A DNA stretch of 64,000 nt from Aquimarina sediminis (GTDB lineage Bacteria > Bacteroidota > Bacteroidia > Flavobacteriales > Flavobacteriaceae), in the NCBI RefSeq assembly GCF_002895435.1, contig NZ_POYJ01000001.1, positions 682,001-746,000 of the forward strand, read 5' to 3'. This document shows, one piece after another, positions 9,183-17,925 of the stretch. Position 1 is the stretch's first letter, and each line of letters begins with the position of its first letter. Position numbers and translations under genes: made by a program. The notes under the pieces were generated by a model, which saw only the letters and a list, made by a program, of their open reading frames with translations, ran no database searches and had not been told where the DNA came from.

Positions 9183-9539
9183 GGACACATTATTACTAAT
9201 AACTTTAAGGGTTTGACTAAAGTATGGTCAAACCTTTTTTTATCTTTATAAAACTAATTGAATACCAATCTTTAATACAAGGAGCATGACTATTAATCTG
9301 ACCCTCAGCTCCTATAAAGATCAAAACAAATACCACACCTAACAATAATGAGATTCTATATTTTTTCCTAAACCAAAATATCTTACATTTTCAATTAGTT
9401 ATTTATATTTTGAAGGACTATAAATATTGTTTTAGTTCCCATAAACCTTTTTAACAATCTATGCCAACGACAATTCCAATAATTTTGTAATTTGTAATAA
9501 CTCCTAAAAGGGTAAGGAGAGTTATATAATATATGTTTC
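9183..9539. other. Intergenic region with one terminator
   Basis: A 357-base AT-rich gap. It holds the terminator at 9207-9241 and a purine-rich GGTAAGGAG at 9511-9519, about 20 bases before the GNAT start. No ORF or repeat was recognised in the rest. Confidence 0.6.
9207..9241 (+). terminator. Intrinsic terminator after the NlpC/P60 gene
   Basis: The stem pairs AGGGTTTGAC with GTCAAACC(T) across a short AAAGTATG loop and is followed by a run of seven Ts. It lies 25 bases after the stop codon. Confidence 0.8.
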
Positions 9540-10058
9540 ATGGATGTTAAAATTGAGGAAGTAACCATAGATAAATGTAAATCTTTATTAGAAATAGGAC
9601 GTCAAACATTTTATGATGCTTTTGGTCCACCACATAATACCGAAGAAGACATTAATGGTTACCTAAATGAGAAATTCACTATAGATACTATTACCAAAGA
9701 GCTTCAAAATCCAAATTCTAAATTCTATTTTGCATTGATCAATAAGCAAATAGCTGGATATATAAAAATAAACTCAAATGATGCGCAAACAGAGTTAGTT
9801 AAAGGAAATGCCTTAGAAATAGAACGTATATATGTTGTAAAAGAACATCAAGGAAAGAAAATTGGGCAATTACTATTTCAAAAAACTTTGGATATAGCCA
9901 AAGAAAATGCTGTAGAATTCATCTGGCTTGGAGTCTGGGAGAAGAATCCTGGAGCAATAAAATTTTATGAAAGAAATGGATTTAAATCCTTTGACAAACA
10001 CCAATTTACACTGGGTACAGATATTCAGACCGATGTGATGATGAAACTGGTATTGTAA
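9540..10058 (+). CDS. GNAT acetyltransferase, PaiA-like
   Basis: A 172-residue GCN5-related N-acetyltransferase. The acetyl-CoA loop is 'VVKEHQGKKIGQLLF' (about 99-113), preceded by the 'EIERIYV' strand and followed by 'IWLGVWEKNPGAIKFYERNGF' in pieces. The combination of 'LGVWE.N..A..FY...GF' and the N-terminal 'GRQTFYDAFG' is characteristic of the Bacillus PaiA spermidine/spermine acetyltransferase group. It is monocistronic or weakly linked to the tetR gene 69 bases downstream. The fold is secure; the polyamine substrate is inferred from resemblance. Confidence 0.83.
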   Translation: MDVKIEEVTIDKCKSLLEIGRQTFYDAFGPPHNTEEDINGYLNEKFTIDTITKELQNPNSKFYFALINKQIAGYIKINSNDAQTELVKGNALEIERIYVVKEHQGKKIGQLLFQKTLDIAKENAVEFIWLGVWEKNPGAIKFYERNGFKSFDKHQFTLGTDIQTDVMMKLVL

Positions 10059-10103
10059 ATTTTATGATTTTGATAACAATATCTATTTATTAATTCATTA
10101 ATT

Positions 10104-10121
10104 TTGAAACGTTCATTTCAA
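10104..10121. promoter_or_regulatory. Operator-like palindrome overlapping the tetR promoter
   Basis: TTGAAACGTTCATTTCAA is an inverted repeat with TTGAAA/TTTCAA arms. It starts inside a Bacteroidota -7 element TAATTTTG (10099-10106) and ends six bases before the tetR ATG. The same 18-base pattern recurs at 10726-10743, before the first SDR gene, so it is probably the binding site of this TetR protein. Confidence 0.72.
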
Positions 10122-10127
10122 TAAAAC

Positions 10128-10709
10128 ATGCCAAAAGTAGAAACATTTAATAGAAATCAGGTTTTGCAAAAAGCCACAGAAATATTCCATAAAAAGGGAT
10201 ATAACGGTACATCTATGCAAGATTTGGTTGATGCCACTTCTCTAAATCGTTCTAGTATTTATAATTCTTTTGGTAGTAAATTGAATATGTTTCTTGAGGT
10301 TCTTTCCCACTATCAATCCATTCATAGTCATAACTTTAGTCAAGGGATAGCTCAATCATATAATGCCACAGAAGCAATTGAAACTATTTTTGAATTACAT
10401 CTCAATGAAATTGTAACAGATAATGACCGAAAAGGATGTTTAGTTATTAATTGCAAGTCAGAAATGGTAAATCAAGAGCCTTCTATTAAATCATTTATGG
10501 AAAAAAATCAGGATAGAATGATTGCTATGCTTGAAGATATTGTTACCAAAGGGCAAATGGAAAAGATATTTAACCAAGAACAAACCGCGAATCAATATGC
10601 CTTATATCTATTTGCGTCGATTCAAGGATTTAGAATGATCGGAATCTTAAACAAAAACAAAGAAGATCTTAACACTCTTATACGTACAATACTGAAAGTA
10701 CTGTACTAA
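10128..10709 (+). CDS. TetR-family transcriptional regulator
   Basis: A 193-residue repressor with an N-terminal TetR helix-turn-helix: 'QVLQKATEIFHKKGYNGTSM' then 'DLVDATSLNRSSIYNSFGSK' (about 11-52), followed by an all-helical ligand domain with 'DRKGCLVIN'. The 'GCLVIN' motif is typical of the YxaF/LmrA- and AcrR-like subgroup with C-terminal TetR_C domains. It lies just before two paralogous SDR genes. Palindromes before its own gene and before the first SDR suggest autorepression and control of the dehydrogenases. The ligand is unknown, presumably an aldehyde or quinone-like substrate of the SDRs. Confidence 0.9.
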   Translation: MPKVETFNRNQVLQKATEIFHKKGYNGTSMQDLVDATSLNRSSIYNSFGSKLNMFLEVLSHYQSIHSHNFSQGIAQSYNATEAIETIFELHLNEIVTDNDRKGCLVINCKSEMVNQEPSIKSFMEKNQDRMIAMLEDIVTKGQMEKIFNQEQTANQYALYLFASIQGFRMIGILNKNKEDLNTLIRTILKVLY

Positions 10710-10724
10710 TTTTTTTTAATCTAT

Positions 10725-10744
10725 TTTGAAACGATTGTTTCAAA
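10725..10744. promoter_or_regulatory. Operator-like palindrome before the first SDR gene
   Basis: TTTGAAACGATTGTTTCAAA has perfect 8-base arms around a 4-base centre. It matches the site before tetR (10104-10121) at 15 of the 18 shared positions. It lies 28 bases before the SDR start codon. Confidence 0.78.
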
Positions 10745-10772
10745 TAAAATGTATAACTATTAAAATAATAAA

Positions 10773-11522
10773 ATGAAAAAATTACAAAACAAAGTAGTTG
10801 TTATTACAGGAGCAAATAGCGGAATAGGACTAGCAACAGCCAAATTATACCTAGAAGAAGGAGCCAAAGTAGTTCTTTCTGGTAGACGTCAGGAAGCACT
10901 AGACGAAGTTGCTAACAAGTTAGAAGGCGATTTTATAACTGTACAAGCTGATGTTTCTGTTCCGAGGGATAACGCAAGGTTAATTGAAGAAACTACTGAC
11001 AAATATGGGAAAATTGATATTTTATTTCTTAATGCAGGTATCGCCCCAGTCTCTCCTGCCCATGATATATCAGAAGAGCACTATGATACATTATTTGATA
11101 CTAATGTAAAGGGACCCATTCTAGCTACCAAAGAAGCTTTACCTCACATCAATGATGGAGGAACAATATTGTTTACAAATTCTATTGTTACTCAAAAAGG
11201 TTTTGATGGATTGGGCGTTTATTCTGCAACAAAAGGAGCATTAAGAGCATATCAAAGAGTTTTAACTTCAGAACTAAAATCTAGAAAAATAAGAGTAAAC
11301 TCAATTGCTCCAGGTCCTATTGACACCCCTATTTATGGCAAAATGGGACTTCCGCAAGATGTTGTAGAAGAAATGGGAAAAGGTTTTGCTCAACAAGTAC
11401 CCCTTGGTCGTTTTGGTACTTCTGAAGAAATTGCAAAATCCGCACTGTTCCTGGCATCCGATGATGCATCCTACATTAATGGTGTAGAACTAGAAATTGA
11501 TGGTGGATTAAGTCAAATCTAA
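10773..11522 (+). CDS. SDR-family oxidoreductase, copy 1
   Basis: A 249-residue classical short-chain dehydrogenase. The NAD(P) loop 'TGANSGIGLA' is at 12-21, 'NAG' near 88, catalytic Ser in 'FTNSIVT', Tyr-x3-Lys in 'YSATKGA' and 'APGPIDTP' beyond it; the end 'NGVELEIDGGLSQI' is typical. 'LSGRR' after beta-2 suggests NADP(H) preference. It follows the tetR gene with an operator-like palindrome between, and a strong terminator follows at 11542. A close paralogue lies 658 bases downstream. Substrate is unknown. Confidence 0.9.
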   Translation: MKKLQNKVVVITGANSGIGLATAKLYLEEGAKVVLSGRRQEALDEVANKLEGDFITVQADVSVPRDNARLIEETTDKYGKIDILFLNAGIAPVSPAHDISEEHYDTLFDTNVKGPILATKEALPHINDGGTILFTNSIVTQKGFDGLGVYSATKGALRAYQRVLTSELKSRKIRVNSIAPGPIDTPIYGKMGLPQDVVEEMGKGFAQQVPLGRFGTSEEIAKSALFLASDDASYINGVELEIDGGLSQI

Positions 11523-11541
11523 AACTAATACAATAACTTAT

Positions 11542-11572
11542 AAAGGGTCGATCATATATGATCGACCCTTTT
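11542..11572 (+). terminator. Intrinsic terminator after SDR copy 1
   Basis: AAAGGGTCGATCA and TGATCGACCCTTTT form a perfect stem around a TATA centre, ending in Ts. It is 20 bases after the stop codon and should isolate tetR-SDR1 from SDR2. Confidence 0.88.
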
Positions 11573-12132
11573 AAATATGCTATCTCTTTCTTTCAACATA
11601 TTCATGTATTTTGGTACCACAATCTACAATAATAGAAATACCCTCCTTTTTTGCGTATAGCTGAATTCTTGCATAACAGATTCATTATTTGTATATTATC
11701 TCCTAAAAACCAGTTTTTTATAAATAAAATACGGGTTTTTACAAAATTTTAGAGATAAATACTCTCTATAGTATATGTTTCCCTAAATGCTATATACTGT
11801 GTGAGGAAAATTGTCATTATGAATCGTAGAATTTAATAAAAATTTCTTCCAAGTAATAATGCCAGATATGGTTAGTAACTATACTATTTTATAGTATCAC
11901 CTATGATTACAAAATAACCATAATAGATAGCCTAAGGGTACACCTCAAAAAATATACACCCTGGCTTCGTAACATAATCAACATCGCCAATAACCTTAGT
12001 AGATGTATATATCTATTGGTAGTAGTTTTTTATAAAAGTGCCTTAATACATTCTGCACTAAACTCAATACATAATTCTATTATTTGAATAGAGTAATATC
12101 AATTAATGGATCGTCATCTATTGCTTACATAC

Positions 12133-12150
12133 TTGAAAACAATTGCTTCA
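12133..12150. promoter_or_regulatory. Degenerate operator-like site before the second SDR gene
   Basis: TTGAAAACAATTGCTTCA keeps the TTGAAA and TTCA half-sites of the two upstream palindromes with a changed centre. It lies 30 bases before the SDR copy 2 start, the same distance as the site before copy 1. It could be a weaker site for the same TetR protein. Confidence 0.45.
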
Positions 12151-12180
12151 TATATATTTCATTAACCAAAAAACAATAGG

Positions 12181-12933
12181 ATGAAAAAATTACACAACAA
12201 AGTAGCAGTAATTACAGGTGCTAACAGCGGTATTGGATTAGCAACAGCAAAGTTATACCTAAGAGAAGGTGCCAAAGTTGTACTCTCCGGTAGACGTGCA
12301 AATGCATTAAACGAAGTAGCAGCATCACTTAAAGGAGATTTTATAACCGTCACTGCAGATGTATCCAGAGCAGAAGATAACAAAAAATTAATTCGAGAAA
12401 CGATAGAAAAATATGGTAAAATTGATATTTTGTTTTTGAATGCTGGAGTCGTCTTACGCCCTACCCCAACTGATGAAATTACAGAAAAACACTATAACGA
12501 AGTGTTTAATATAAATGTAAAAGGACCAATATTGGCAATTAAAGAAGCATTACCACATATGAATGACGAGGGAACTATCCTTTTTAATAATTCTGTAGTA
12601 ACGCAACGAGGTTTTGACGGACTTGGAGTATATTCTGCAACCAAGGGTGCTCTTAGAGCGTATCAACGAGTACTAACATCAGAAGTAAAATCGAGAAAAA
12701 TACGAGTTAATTCGATTGCACCAGGACCTATAGTAACTCCTATATTTGACAAAATGGGATTACCAAAAGATGTCTCTGAAGAAATGGGAAAAGGCTTTGC
12801 CAAACGTGTACCACTGGGTCGCTTTGGGACCTCTGAAGAGGTTGCAAAATCAGCTTTATTTTTAGCATCAGATGATGCCTCTTTTATCAATGGTATAGAG
12901 TTAGAAGTTGATGGAGGAATGAGTCAGATTTAA
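12181..12933 (+). CDS. SDR-family oxidoreductase, copy 2
   Basis: A 250-residue short-chain dehydrogenase, clearly paralogous to the gene at 10773. The two align end to end with one extra residue near position 93 and are mostly identical ('TGANSGIGLATAKLYL', 'YSATKGALRAYQRVLTSE', 'VPLGRFGTSEE' shared). The Ser ('NNSVVT'), Tyr and Lys of the active site are kept. Divergence is concentrated at 91-105, close to the substrate pocket, which suggests changed specificity after duplication. It is separated from copy 1 by a terminator and a long gap, so it needs its own promoter. Confidence 0.9.
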   Translation: MKKLHNKVAVITGANSGIGLATAKLYLREGAKVVLSGRRANALNEVAASLKGDFITVTADVSRAEDNKKLIRETIEKYGKIDILFLNAGVVLRPTPTDEITEKHYNEVFNINVKGPILAIKEALPHMNDEGTILFNNSVVTQRGFDGLGVYSATKGALRAYQRVLTSEVKSRKIRVNSIAPGPIVTPIFDKMGLPKDVSEEMGKGFAKRVPLGRFGTSEEVAKSALFLASDDASFINGIELEVDGGMSQI

Positions 12934-12951
12934 GAAATCAACTTTTTCAAA

Positions 12952-12991
12952 ACATAAAAGGTTGGTTTTAAAATACATCAACCTTTTATGT
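12952..12991. terminator. Bidirectional terminator between SDR copy 2 and the NHL gene
   Basis: ACATAAAAGGTTG and CAACCTTTTATGT form a perfect 13-base stem with a 14-base loop. The genes on both sides point toward it, so it can serve both. Flanking T runs are short on the plus side. Confidence 0.75.
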
Positions 12992-13002
12992 TTCACACAC
13001 TT

Positions 13003-14148
13003 TTATCTTACAATTAATAGTTTAGATTTCCTGCAACTTCTTTCAGAAATTAGAATTCTATAAAAACCAGGTGACCAATTCTCTACTGAAACTGTTTTTA
13101 AGAAATCTTCACCGTTATAAGCTTCCTGACTTTCAAAAACTACATTTCCACCAAACAGAGATTCGATTTTAATATTAAAATTACTTTCTTCAGATAGTTC
13201 TACGGCAATATTTACTAATTCTGAAGCTGGATTTGGGTATGCCTTGAGCTTAATAGCTAGATTACATTTCTTTCTTCTAAGTGATATTTTTCTAACATTA
13301 CCAAGTCCACTAAATTCTGAAATATAAAGTGCACTTGCATTTCTATTTGCAATAATCCCCGAAGGGTAAGAAAAAGTAGCTTCAGAAATATCACCATCCA
13401 TGCTACCGGCAGAACTTCCTGCAAATATTTCTACTCGATCGGTAATTCTTGGGTGTATCTTATATATCTTATGTTCTCCATATACTGTTCCATACAGAGC
13501 ACCTCTGGCATAGGCTATAAACGCTAAAAAAGGAGCATTGGTACCAGAATCAGGAACGGTGGCTATGTACTTTAATTCACTTTGGTTTGGTGTCAAGCTA
13601 TATATCTTTCTATCCAAATAATTTCCTACATAAAGTACTCCCCTATGGTCAAATGTTAATCCAACAGGAACATTTAATGGTGCCCCCTGGTACAGTTCCC
13701 TTGTTGTTCCATCTGGCAACAATTCATTTACGCTATTATTCTCTGGATCACTAAAATCTGCATGTGTAAAAATCATATTGTCACTACGAAACGCTTTTAT
13801 TATTCCCGATGGGAAATCACCAACAGAAAATGTATTTAAAAGAGTACCGTCCTTATCATATTTACGTATGGCTGCTCCTGTATATTCTACCACAAAAAGA
13901 TTATCTTCTGAATCAAAAGCCAATCCATTAGGATTGCTTAACCCAGTTACAAATGCACTTACCTCTCCTGAGGGAGTTATCTTATAAACCGTATCTCCTG
14001 CAAAATTAGATCCATACAAATTCCCTTGAGAGTCGAGAGCCAAAGCATCATCTATATCCTCTGTTGGCGAATCTAAAATTGTAGTTACCGTCTGAGAATA
14101 TCCTACAATTGATAGTAGCATAAATAAAAAAAAGTAAATTGTTTTCAT
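13003..14148 (-). CDS. Secreted NHL/SMP-30-like beta-propeller with T9SS sorting domain
   Basis: A 381-residue protein with a signal peptide (1-18), a propeller of NHL/SMP-30-type repeats (about 25-290; 'GLSNPNGLAFDSEDNLFVVE', 'VPVGLTFDHRGVLYVGNY', 'FSYPSGIIANRNASALYI' in order) and a C-terminal type A sorting domain from 'LKAYPNPASE' to 'SKLLIVR'. The latter sends it through the type IX secretion system. Catalytic activity like gluconolactonase is not evident. It is divergent from the LytTR regulator gene. Confidence 0.85.
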   Translation of the reverse strand: MKTIYFFLFMLLSIVGYSQTVTTILDSPTEDIDDALALDSQGNLYGSNFAGDTVYKITPSGEVSAFVTGLSNPNGLAFDSEDNLFVVEYTGAAIRKYDKDGTLLNTFSVGDFPSGIIKAFRSDNMIFTHADFSDPENNSVNELLPDGTTRELYQGAPLNVPVGLTFDHRGVLYVGNYLDRKIYSLTPNQSELKYIATVPDSGTNAPFLAFIAYARGALYGTVYGEHKIYKIHPRITDRVEIFAGSSAGSMDGDISEATFSYPSGIIANRNASALYISEFSGLGNVRKISLRRKKCNLAIKLKAYPNPASELVNIAVELSEESNFNIKIESLFGGNVVFESQEAYNGEDFLKTVSVENWSPGFYRILISERSCRKSKLLIVR

Positions 14149-14296
14149 CGTGTATAGTTTTTGTGTGTTAATTGACTAATTATCTTACTATCTTATAAGT
14201 GAGTATGGTCGGGATAGATTAAATATATATATTAATTTACCCTCTATTATTTTTTTGAAGTATTCTGTTTAGACTATGAAGTAAATCGTTGTTTCT

Positions 14297-14317
14297 ATGA
14301 TGTAAACAACACATCAT
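14297..14317. promoter_or_regulatory. Inverted repeat in the divergent NHL/LytTR intergenic region
   Basis: ATGATGT (14297-14303) and ACATCAT (14311-14317) are exact inverted copies with a 7-base spacer. The site lies about 100 bases before the LytTR regulator and 150 before the NHL gene on the other strand. LytTR proteins bind paired short repeats, so this is a possible target, but nothing else supports that. Confidence 0.35.
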
Positions 14318-14414
14318 ACCATTGCTAGCATACCATACAAGTAACATTTACAGTTTTTTTTATATACATTGTACTACAATCATCAGCAAATAATTTAGTA
14401 CAACACAATCACTT

Positions 14415-15182
14415 ATGAATATTTCAACTCTAATCATAGACGATGAACCTCTGGCAAGAAAATTAATTGCAAACTTACTGGAAAGTATTTCTGAAATCGA
14501 AGTAGTAGGGCATTGTAAAACAGGTAAACAAGCTATATCAATGATAAATGAAATGTCTCCCGATCTAATATTTTTAGATATTAAACTCAAAGATATGACA
14601 GGTTTTGACGTCTTAGAAAATATTACTTTTAAAACTCCTTTGATAATATTTGTTAGTGCTTTTGATTCTTTTGCAATAAAAGCATTTGATTTTTTTGCTT
14701 TCGATTATTTACTGAAACCTTATAAAGAAGAACGGTTTTATAAATCTGTATATAAAGCTATTGATAGTCTCAAAAAAGATGAGGCAGCTGTTCTGGAAAA
14801 GAAAATAAACGCTCTATTAAACCATGTAAAATCACCAAAAACACACTCTTCTCATAAAAGAAAAATACCTGTTTCTTTGGGAAACAAGACTCTTTTCGTT
14901 TGTCCAGAGAATATTCAATACATAATAGCCTCTAATTATTATGTAGATATATATACTGATACGACAAAATATGTACTTCGTGAGTCAATGTATAATCTCC
15001 TAAACAAATTAGATGATAACGAATTTATAAGAATACATCGGTCTACAATTATAAATATAGAATGTGTTAAAGAATTGATCAATTTTAATCGTGGAGAGAT
15101 TAATGTAAGAATGAAAGATCTCAAACAGCTTAGAGTGAGTAGAAGTTATAAAAAAGAATTTTTGATTAAAATGGGATTATAA
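14415..15182 (+). CDS. LytTR-family response regulator
   Basis: A 255-residue response regulator. The receiver domain (1-120) has the acidic pair 'DDEP' at 9-12, phosphoacceptor Asp55 in 'LIFLDIKLKD' and the conserved Lys in 'YLLKPYKEERF'. A LytTR DNA-binding domain (about 145-250) follows: 'IQYIIASNYYVDIYT', 'FIRIHRSTIINIECV', 'LKQLRVSRSYKKEF'. It is paired with the sensor kinase that starts one base after its stop codon. Such pairs (LytSR, YehUT-like) sense membrane or nutrient signals; the signal here is unknown. Confidence 0.94.
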   Translation: MNISTLIIDDEPLARKLIANLLESISEIEVVGHCKTGKQAISMINEMSPDLIFLDIKLKDMTGFDVLENITFKTPLIIFVSAFDSFAIKAFDFFAFDYLLKPYKEERFYKSVYKAIDSLKKDEAAVLEKKINALLNHVKSPKTHSSHKRKIPVSLGNKTLFVCPENIQYIIASNYYVDIYTDTTKYVLRESMYNLLNKLDDNEFIRIHRSTIINIECVKELINFNRGEINVRMKDLKQLRVSRSYKKEFLIKMGL

Positions 15183-15183
15183 A

Positions 15184-16278
15184 GTGAAAAAGTATTTAGA
15201 CAAAAAACTGTTTACGCTACTACTAGGATATGTGGCAATGTACCATATAGTGTTTATATCAAAAGGGGTATTATTAAAATTGTATGATGTAAAGCCGTTT
15301 ACCGATGTATCTTGGAGAGAAATTACACTAGACACTATAATAGGCAACTCAATCATCGTTCCTCCGATAATAGTACTTATCCTTATCGCTACAAAGATAA
15401 TGATCAACAAAGGATATAGGTGGAGGTATATTATCAGTGTTCATTTTTTGTTTTCTTTACTCTTTGGCCTTTATATCTACGTTATAGGATATACTTATAT
15501 AAACATTACAAGAGGTGTTTCCTTTGAATTATTTAGCAGACCAGGAGTTATTAGAATCATATCTGATTCTAATTTGCACTTTTTGGGGTATGTTGGCTTT
15601 GTAAGTATTATCTATTCTTACTATTATATCAATAGAAATGCTAAAACCGAAATACAAAAAGCTTTATTATCCGAACAGCTTACAAATATTAAAATGGAAG
15701 CTCTTAAGTCCCAATTAAACCCCCATTTTTTGTTTAACACACTCAATAGTATTTCTGCTCTAATAAAAGAAGATCAAAAAAAGGCACAAGACATGATAGT
15801 CAACTTAGGAGATTTATTAAGAGAGGTTTTAATGCTAAAAGATTCTAACTTAATCCCTGTACATAAAGAAATACAAGTACTTAGTAAATATATCGATATA
15901 ATGAAAACACGCTTTTCTGATCACTTGGCTATCAATACTGTAATAGAAAATAATGTACATGATATACTGATTCCTACTATGCTCATACAACCTATTATAG
16001 AAAATTCTTTAAAACACGGATATTCATACAACAGTACAGATCTAAAAATTAGTATACAAATTTATAGCGAACATAAATGGTTAATCATTTTAATTAAAAA
16101 CAATGGAAAGCCATTAGAAAAAACTAAAATTAATCAGGGTCTTGGAATAAAAAATATTAAAGAAAGGTTATATACTCTATATGGTAATAATTTTGAGTTT
16201 ATTTTTGATACCAACTCCAATCAAAAAGGAGTTAGCACAATCATAAAAATCCCCACTTTTAATGCTTTAGAAGGATAA
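15184..16278 (+). CDS. LytS/YehU-type sensor histidine kinase
   Basis: A 364-residue membrane kinase starting at GTG one base after the response regulator's stop. Four transmembrane helices occupy residues 10-150 in the order common to this group. The His_kinase domain has the phosphoacceptor His181 in 'LKSQLNPHFLFNTLNSI', and the ATPase part has 'PTMLIQPIIENSLKHG' and 'GLGIKNIKERL'. It lacks an extracellular sensor domain, so sensing probably happens within the membrane. It forms a two-component operon with the LytTR regulator. Confidence 0.93.
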   Translation: MKKYLDKKLFTLLLGYVAMYHIVFISKGVLLKLYDVKPFTDVSWREITLDTIIGNSIIVPPIIVLILIATKIMINKGYRWRYIISVHFLFSLLFGLYIYVIGYTYINITRGVSFELFSRPGVIRIISDSNLHFLGYVGFVSIIYSYYYINRNAKTEIQKALLSEQLTNIKMEALKSQLNPHFLFNTLNSISALIKEDQKKAQDMIVNLGDLLREVLMLKDSNLIPVHKEIQVLSKYIDIMKTRFSDHLAINTVIENNVHDILIPTMLIQPIIENSLKHGYSYNSTDLKISIQIYSEHKWLIILIKNNGKPLEKTKINQGLGIKNIKERLYTLYGNNFEFIFDTNSNQKGVSTIIKIPTFNALEG

Positions 16279-16289
16279 CTACATATTAC

Positions 16290-16967
16290 TTATTCTATTA
16301 GTGATACCCCATTAAGATCTGTAGTAAGCACATCACTCATATAATCAAAAAACGGTCTTAATAACTCATAATGGTAAACTACTTTATCTAAAAAATCGGA
16401 AGCAAAAACTTCCTTATCTGTAAAACTATGTTGTACAAAAAAAGATTTGTTCTTAATTAAATCAATAGCAGAATGGTCTTTACTAAAGCCTTTTGGTGCC
16501 GTTTTTACCTGATACTCTTGATTAAAACCACCAAAAGCATTTTTAAAATCAGGATTTGAAAGTATCTCTCTTATTTCCTGATCATCCATTTCAAATTCTT
16601 TTCTGATACGCAATAAATCAGCTGGTTCCGGGCTAAAAAACCCACCTGCCATAAGAGAGTTACCTGGCTCTAAACGAAGATAATAACCGCCTCTTCTATG
16701 TGCTCCTGCCCTACTAAAACTTACGCTGCGGTGAACATTATAAGGTGTTTTATCCTTACTAAATCGAACATCTCGATTAATTCTGAATACTTTGGTTTTT
16801 TCTATCTCATCTTTTTCATTTAGCCGCTCAGCAATTAGAGTATAAAAATTTTTTAAGCTCTTTTCATTGCTTAGATATCTCTTTTTGTGTTCTGTCATCC
16901 AATCTCTATGATTATTATTTTTTAAATCCTTTAGAAAATCGAACGCAACTTTTGGTATAGTACTCAT
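16290..16967 (-). CDS. DUF2461 (TIGR02453-like) protein
   Basis: A 225-residue soluble protein with the family pattern 'FLKDLKNNNHRDWMTEHKKRY' (in two parts), 'KVFRINRDVRFSKDKTPYN' and 'GGYYLRLEPGNSLMAGGFF'. The length is typical of the family. Function is not established. It converges on the kinase gene with only 11 bases between the stop codons. Confidence 0.85.
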   Translation of the reverse strand: MSTIPKVAFDFLKDLKNNNHRDWMTEHKKRYLSNEKSLKNFYTLIAERLNEKDEIEKTKVFRINRDVRFSKDKTPYNVHRSVSFSRAGAHRRGGYYLRLEPGNSLMAGGFFSPEPADLLRIRKEFEMDDQEIREILSNPDFKNAFGGFNQEYQVKTAPKGFSKDHSAIDLIKNKSFFVQHSFTDKEVFASDFLDKVVYHYELLRPFFDYMSDVLTTDLNGVSLIE

Positions 16968-17117
16968 AAAATATACTTTGATCTTAAAAATACTAAAATA
17001 TGGTTTCTCATTTATAGTTTAACTAAACTTTAAGGAAAACACTCTACTCTATTGATTAAACCAATAAAGGTTTAGAAATCTATTTTCAAAATCATGTTTT
17101 ATTTGACCAAAAAACCA

Positions 17118-17154
17118 AAAAAAAACAGGAAGTAATAAAACATCCTGCTTTTTT
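17118..17154. terminator. Terminator after the CBS gene
   Basis: AACAGGA and TCCTGCTT pair over a loop AGTAATAAAACA, with an A run on the left and T run on the right. It can end the minus-strand CBS transcript and also act in the other direction. Confidence 0.6.
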
Positions 17155-17174
17155 CTTTAATCATTGATTTCTAA

Positions 17175-17594
17175 TTAATACTGCTCTAATAGATAATTTA
17201 TTAAGTCAGTAGTTGTTACTATACCAACCAATTGACCATCATCAATTACCGGCAATGCATGAAATTCTTTTTTTGATAATATTTCAGCTACTTCTTTAAT
17301 CGTAGTATCAGAGCTAACACTCACTAGGTTTTTCGCCATTACTTGTTCAATCGTAAACATTTCATATACTACAGTATCAACATCATGTTCACTTTCATCT
17401 ACAGCATCAGCAAAACTTATACGAAGTAAATCTGTGTAACTTAACATACCAATAATAGCATCACCACTCACTACGGGGATATGACGAATATTATTTTCTT
17501 TAAATAGCATTTCCGCAGTTTCTAAACCATTTGTTTGGTTTAAAGTAATTACATCGGAAGTCATAATCTTGGAAACGGGAGTTCTTTTTTTCAT
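17175..17594 (-). CDS. Two-CBS-domain protein
   Basis: A 139-residue protein made of a tandem pair of CBS domains ('VSKIMTSDVITLNQTNGLE', 'IRHIPVVSGDAIIGMLSYTD' then 'VMAKNLVSVSSDTTIKEVAEIL' and 'ALPVIDDGQLVGIVTTTDLI', each in part). CBS pairs bind adenine nucleotides and regulate enzymes or channels. I chose the ATG at 17594 before 'KKRTPVSKIM'; an upstream in-frame start at 17633 would add 13 residues with no family support. It stands alone, so its partner is unknown. Confidence 0.88.
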   Translation of the reverse strand: MKKRTPVSKIMTSDVITLNQTNGLETAEMLFKENNIRHIPVVSGDAIIGMLSYTDLLRISFADAVDESEHDVDTVVYEMFTIEQVMAKNLVSVSSDTTIKEVAEILSKKEFHALPVIDDGQLVGIVTTTDLINYLLEQY

Positions 17595-17925
17595 TCTATT
17601 TAGGATTAAATTCTTTATCAAATATAGAATCAAACTCTCTAAAAATTCATGACAATTATCAGCTTATAGGTACAAAAATTACCTCACTTTTTTGTGACAC
17701 AATTCATAAATCAAAAGAGGTATTAGTAGTGTTATTTTTTAATAATACTTAAACAAATAGTTAAATTTCACTATTTCAATCACAAGTTTAACTGAATTTT
17801 ATAAAATAAATCAAATTATACCGTCATACTGTTATTATTATTTTAAAAATGTAAGGATTTGTAGTTAAATAAGACTTTTATATTCTTTATTCTATATATT
17901 TACTAGAGTTTTCAAAAAAACCAAA
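17595..17925. other. Divergent intergenic region between the CBS gene and cysE
   Basis: A 331-base AT-rich gap that must hold the promoters for both directions. I saw no clear TAnnTTTG element, repeat or ORF in it. Confidence 0.5.

Larger units (their letters stand above)
11523..12180. other. Intergenic region between the SDR copies, with a possible gene remnant
   Basis: This 658-base gap begins with the terminator at 11542. On the minus strand, 11580-11676 encodes a protein-like C-terminal stretch ('ARIQLYAKKEGISIIVDCG' and on to 'VERKR' plus stop) that is blocked upstream by in-frame stops, so it may be a decayed gene. The remainder is AT-rich without ORFs, and an operator-like site lies at 12133-12150. 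No insertion-sequence ends were seen. Confidence 0.4.
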
